Below are positions 61,429 to 64,000 of a stretch of DNA of 64,000 nt, piece by piece. Each line of letters starts with the position of its first letter. Within the stretch, counting starts at the first letter, position 1. The translations under genes were made by a program, and so were the position numbers. Source of the DNA: Blautia glucerasea (GTDB lineage: Bacteria > Bacillota > Clostridia > Lachnospirales > Lachnospiraceae); contig NZ_JAJBMO010000004.1 in NCBI RefSeq assembly GCF_020537505.1, positions 62,001-126,000 of the forward strand, written 5' to 3'. The notes under the pieces were generated by a model, which was not told where the DNA came from, ran no database searches, and saw only the letters and a program-made list of their open reading frames with translations.

Positions 61429-64000
61429 TTATTTCTGCACTTTTTCCAGAAACAGCGCAATAAGTCCTTTCTTTTCCCTCTCATGTGCCTTATCGTACAG
61501 GGATCTGCACCATTCGGTGATAACTTCGATCACCACTGGGGAGAAGGTCATCAGGATAAATACCAGGATGATCATTCCAAACTCCAGGGAACCAAGTGCC
61601 AGCAGGTTCTGTACGCATACAGCTGCAAAGAAGAAAATGAACTGCATGCCGTAAATAATAATCTTCCGGTACCTGCTCAGAGGTGCATATACGGTCTTCA
61701 AAGCTGCCATGTAGTTCCATCCGGTTACCAGAAAACAGGCTGTACTCAGCATTGCATTGCTATGGTAAACGTTCTGGCAGACTAGCATAATGGTAAATAC
61801 ACATCCTGTGATGGTGACTGCTGCCGGGAATGCATTCATAAATACATACCGCAGAAAACCACTCTCGATCTTGTTGAAGTTGTTTTCCTGGGCAAGCAGG
61901 AAGGTTGGGATTCCCACTGCGCAGGCGCTGATCAGGGACATCTGAATTGGCTCGAATGGATAGCTCTCGCCCCAGAAAATGGTGATCAGGCAAAGCAGTA
62001 CAGAGAAAATGGTTTTGATCAGAAACATGGATGCTGCAGTGCGGATGTTGTTTACTACGCGGCGGCCCTGGTTCACGATTTCCGGCATAGCGGCGAAATT
62101 AGAATCCATAAGGACTACATTCGCAATATTCTTGGCCGCATCACTTCCCTCTGCCATAACCACGCTGCAATCTGCCTCTTTCAAAGCCAGAACATCATTT
62201 ACACCGTCACCGGTCATGGCGACCGTATGCTTCTGCTTCTGAAGGGCAAGCACCATCTCTTTCTTCTGCTGCGGGGTTACACGTCCAAATACAGAGCACT
62301 CTGCAACGGCCCGCTCCATATCCTCCGATGTGGTAATGGTGGTGGCATCAATATATTTATCTGCATTTTCCAGGCCTGCCTTTTTTGCAATGGCAGAAAC
62401 TGTCACTGGATCATCTCCAGAGATCACCTTCAGATCTACTCCCTGGTCTTTGAAAAATGCTAGAGTCTCAGGTGCATTGTCCCGGATAATATCGGTAAGC
62501 ATAAATAAGGCAACTGGTTTCAGGCCTTCTGGAAGTTCATTTTCCTGGTTCAGATTGGTGCTGTGAGCCAGTACCAGAACACGCAGGCCTTCTTTTCCAT
62601 AAGCGGCACACTGCCTTATCAGGTCTTCATTTCCATCTGGGAAAAGGAACTGGGCTGCACCCATCAGGTAGGTTCCTTCTTCCTGAAAGGCTACTCCGCT
62701 GTATTTACGGTCGGATGAAAACGGAATGCAATGATCTACCGGCATGTCTGTTCTTCTGGAAAAACGCTTGTGAAGGGCATCTGCGGTAGCGTTCTTGTCC
62801 TTTAAAATGGACATCATATTTGCCATGACACGCTCGATCTCGCCCATGGTCATCTCAGGCTGAGCGCCGCTGATGGCTAAATCAGTATTGACATTGTCCT
62901 GTGAATCTTGTGCTGACAGCTGTTCAGTAGTTCCCATAACAGCTCCCATCCGCAATTGTACCGCAACCGCGGATACTTCAGACTGCGCCTCTGCAGCTGC
63001 CATTTCTGGAACTCCCTGAGCTTGATTCCCTGTTCCATTTATTGAACTTTCGCTTGTATTCTCATTTTCTGTTTCCGGAGTCCTGATCTCCATACCCTCC
63101 ACATAGGGCTGTACCTGCTCCACACACATGGTTCCGGCTGTAATGGTTCCAGTCTTATCCAGACAGAGAGTATCTACTCTCGCCAGCGTCTCAATACAAT
63201 ACAGCTCCTGCACCAGAGTATTCTTACGGGTCAGCGCCAGCGCGCCGAGTGTCAGTGCCACACTGGTAAGCAGCACCAGTCCCTCAGGGATCATTCCCAG
63301 GACAGCAGCCACCATATTCACTACTGCATCCCGGATTCCGTTTCCCGCAATGTAATATTGCTTATAAAACAACAGCATTCCCATAGGAACTATGATCACA
63401 CTTATAGTCTTCAGAATCGCATTCAAGGAATTACGAAGTTCTGAGTTATGACGCTTAAATTCCTTCGCCTCACTGGTGATCTGGGAAGCGTAATTATCCT
63501 TGCCAACGTGGATCACCTGGCAGCAGGCCTCACCAGATGTGACAAAACTTCCGGAAAAAAGCTCGTCTCCTTCATTTTTCTGAAGGTTGTCGGATTCACC
63601 GGTCAGCAGGGATTCATTGACTTCAATGCTGCCCTCCAGCACCTTGGCATCTGCCGGCACCTGATCTCCTGTTTTCAGAAAAAGGATGTCATCCAGCACC
63701 AGTTTCTCCGTGGAAATGGTCCATTTTTTTCCCTCACGCAAGACCACAGCCTTGCTCTCCGTGAGGATGGCCAGCTTATCCAGGGTTTTTTTCGCCCGGA
63801 CCTCCTGGATGATTCCGATCACCGTGTTGATCACAATGATTCCCATAAACATGGAATTCTTATAGGAACCAACCAGCAATACCATAATCATAAGGGCCAG
63901 GTTCAGAAAGTTGAAAAATGTTAGCACATTCTCCCTTATGATCTGCTTATAGCTTCTTGTATTGGGGTTCTCATTGGCATTGATTTTTCCCTCTTCAATT
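61429..64000 (-). CDS. P-type cation ATPase (CtpE-like), start beyond window
   Basis: About 857 residues visible. The frame continues past the apparent internal GTG at 63927 and off the right edge (…SYKQIIRENVLTFFNFLN…), so the true start is outside. It has LLTGESDN, the M4 motif PEGLVLLTSVA, the phosphorylation site LCLDKTGTITAG, the KGAE-like nucleotide region, TGDGVNDVLALKEAD and six C-terminal helices. The PEGL motif and lack of metal-binding domains suggest CtpE-like Ca2+ or related transport. An unusual low-complexity insert (NENTSESSINGTGNQAQG...) of about 80 residues follows the phosphorylation site, roughly 62860-63090. Confidence 0.9.
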   Translation of the reverse strand, partial: IEEGKINANENPNTRSYKQIIRENVLTFFNFLNLALMIMVLLVGSYKNSMFMGIIVINTVIGIIQEVRAKKTLDKLAILTESKAVVLREGKKWTISTEKLVLDDILFLKTGDQVPADAKVLEGSIEVNESLLTGESDNLQKNEGDELFSGSFVTSGEACCQVIHVGKDNYASQITSEAKEFKRHNSELRNSLNAILKTISVIIVPMGMLLFYKQYYIAGNGIRDAVVNMVAAVLGMIPEGLVLLTSVALTLGALALTRKNTLVQELYCIETLARVDTLCLDKTGTITAGTMCVEQVQPYVEGMEIRTPETENENTSESSINGTGNQAQGVPEMAAAEAQSEVSAVAVQLRMGAVMGTTEQLSAQDSQDNVNTDLAISGAQPEMTMGEIERVMANMMSILKDKNATADALHKRFSRRTDMPVDHCIPFSSDRKYSGVAFQEEGTYLMGAAQFLFPDGNEDLIRQCAAYGKEGLRVLVLAHSTNLNQENELPEGLKPVALFMLTDIIRDNAPETLAFFKDQGVDLKVISGDDPVTVSAIAKKAGLENADKYIDATTITTSEDMERAVAECSVFGRVTPQQKKEMVLALQKQKHTVAMTGDGVNDVLALKEADCSVVMAEGSDAAKNIANVVLMDSNFAAMPEIVNQGRRVVNNIRTAASMFLIKTIFSVLLCLITIFWGESYPFEPIQMSLISACAVGIPTFLLAQENNFNKIESGFLRYVFMNAFPAAVTITGCVFTIMLVCQNVYHSNAMLSTACFLVTGWNYMAALKTVYAPLSRYRKIIIYGMQFIFFFAAVCVQNLLALGSLEFGMIILVFILMTFSPVVIEVITEWCRSLYDKAHEREKKGLIALFLEKVQK

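Noticed and set aside
1..64000. CRISPR arrays, tRNA and rRNA genes
   Set aside because: No regularly spaced repeats of 25-40 bases and no cloverleaf or rRNA sequence was seen on either strand.

Overview
The window looks like a chromosomal segment of a low-to-mid GC Firmicute, most likely a Lachnospiraceae member (Blautia/Dorea-like gut anaerobe). The reasons are GGAGG ribosome sites before most genes, occasional TTG and GTG starts, TTGACA-17-TATAAT type promoters, a TPP riboswitch-controlled ThiXYZ-type transporter, the CotH/DUF4956/VTC cluster, and the general gene content. I see no rRNA, no tRNA and no CRISPR array. The family assignment is inference from content; no database search was run.

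Layout. 1-7.4 kb: a membrane-protein fragment, a metallophosphoesterase and a histidine phosphatase. These are followed by an accessory patch with a structured RNA leader, a truncated PBECR4-like ORF, a dead DnaB-like ATPase fragment, a small membrane protein, a Nudix hydrolase, a large PLD/DEAD helicase with a C-terminal DUF3427-like part, and a gamma-carbonic-anhydrase-like protein. The helicase/Nudix/membrane-protein set is a candidate defence operon. 7.7-11 kb: an alpha/beta hydrolase, a GPH-family MFS symporter and TspO. 11.1-14.4 kb: a thiamine (precursor) ABC transporter with an MTH1187-type thiamine-binding protein, under a TPP riboswitch. 14.5-25.9 kb: housekeeping genes: Nudix, a Lon-like AAA+ ATPase without protease domain, a YkgJ-type cysteine cluster protein, TopB, a lipid kinase plus PAP2 phosphatase, GT2-MutY-SfsA, and a HAD phosphatase. 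26-36.3 kb: a small membrane protein, an L,D-transpeptidase, a MATE transporter, homoserine dehydrogenase, GpmI, a small coiled-coil ORF, a MITE-like inverted repeat and a Na/Pi cotransporter.

36.5-37.2 kb is a graveyard of an IS630 transposase fused to a serine-recombinase remnant. 37.3-44.8 kb is a tightly packed six-gene operon: VTC polyphosphate-polymerase-like protein, DUF4956 membrane protein, CotH kinase, membrane-anchored glycosidase-like protein, HEAT-repeat protein and a processive-type GT2. It sits behind one promoter whose -10 lies in a perfect palindrome. It is the best candidate for an undescribed system, plausibly making or decorating a surface glycan. 45-47 kb holds two decayed genes (a sensor solute-binding protein and a MATE transporter) and a sugar O-acetyltransferase. 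47.7-56 kb is a sugar-use locus: GH32, GH116, two ABC permeases, a binding protein and a LacI regulator, with two matching operator-like palindromes.

56.8-60.2 kb carries the glycolytic genes gap-pgk-tpiA, with a terminator-like hairpin between gap and pgk. A PHP-family phosphatase and a P-type ATPase that runs off the right edge complete the window.
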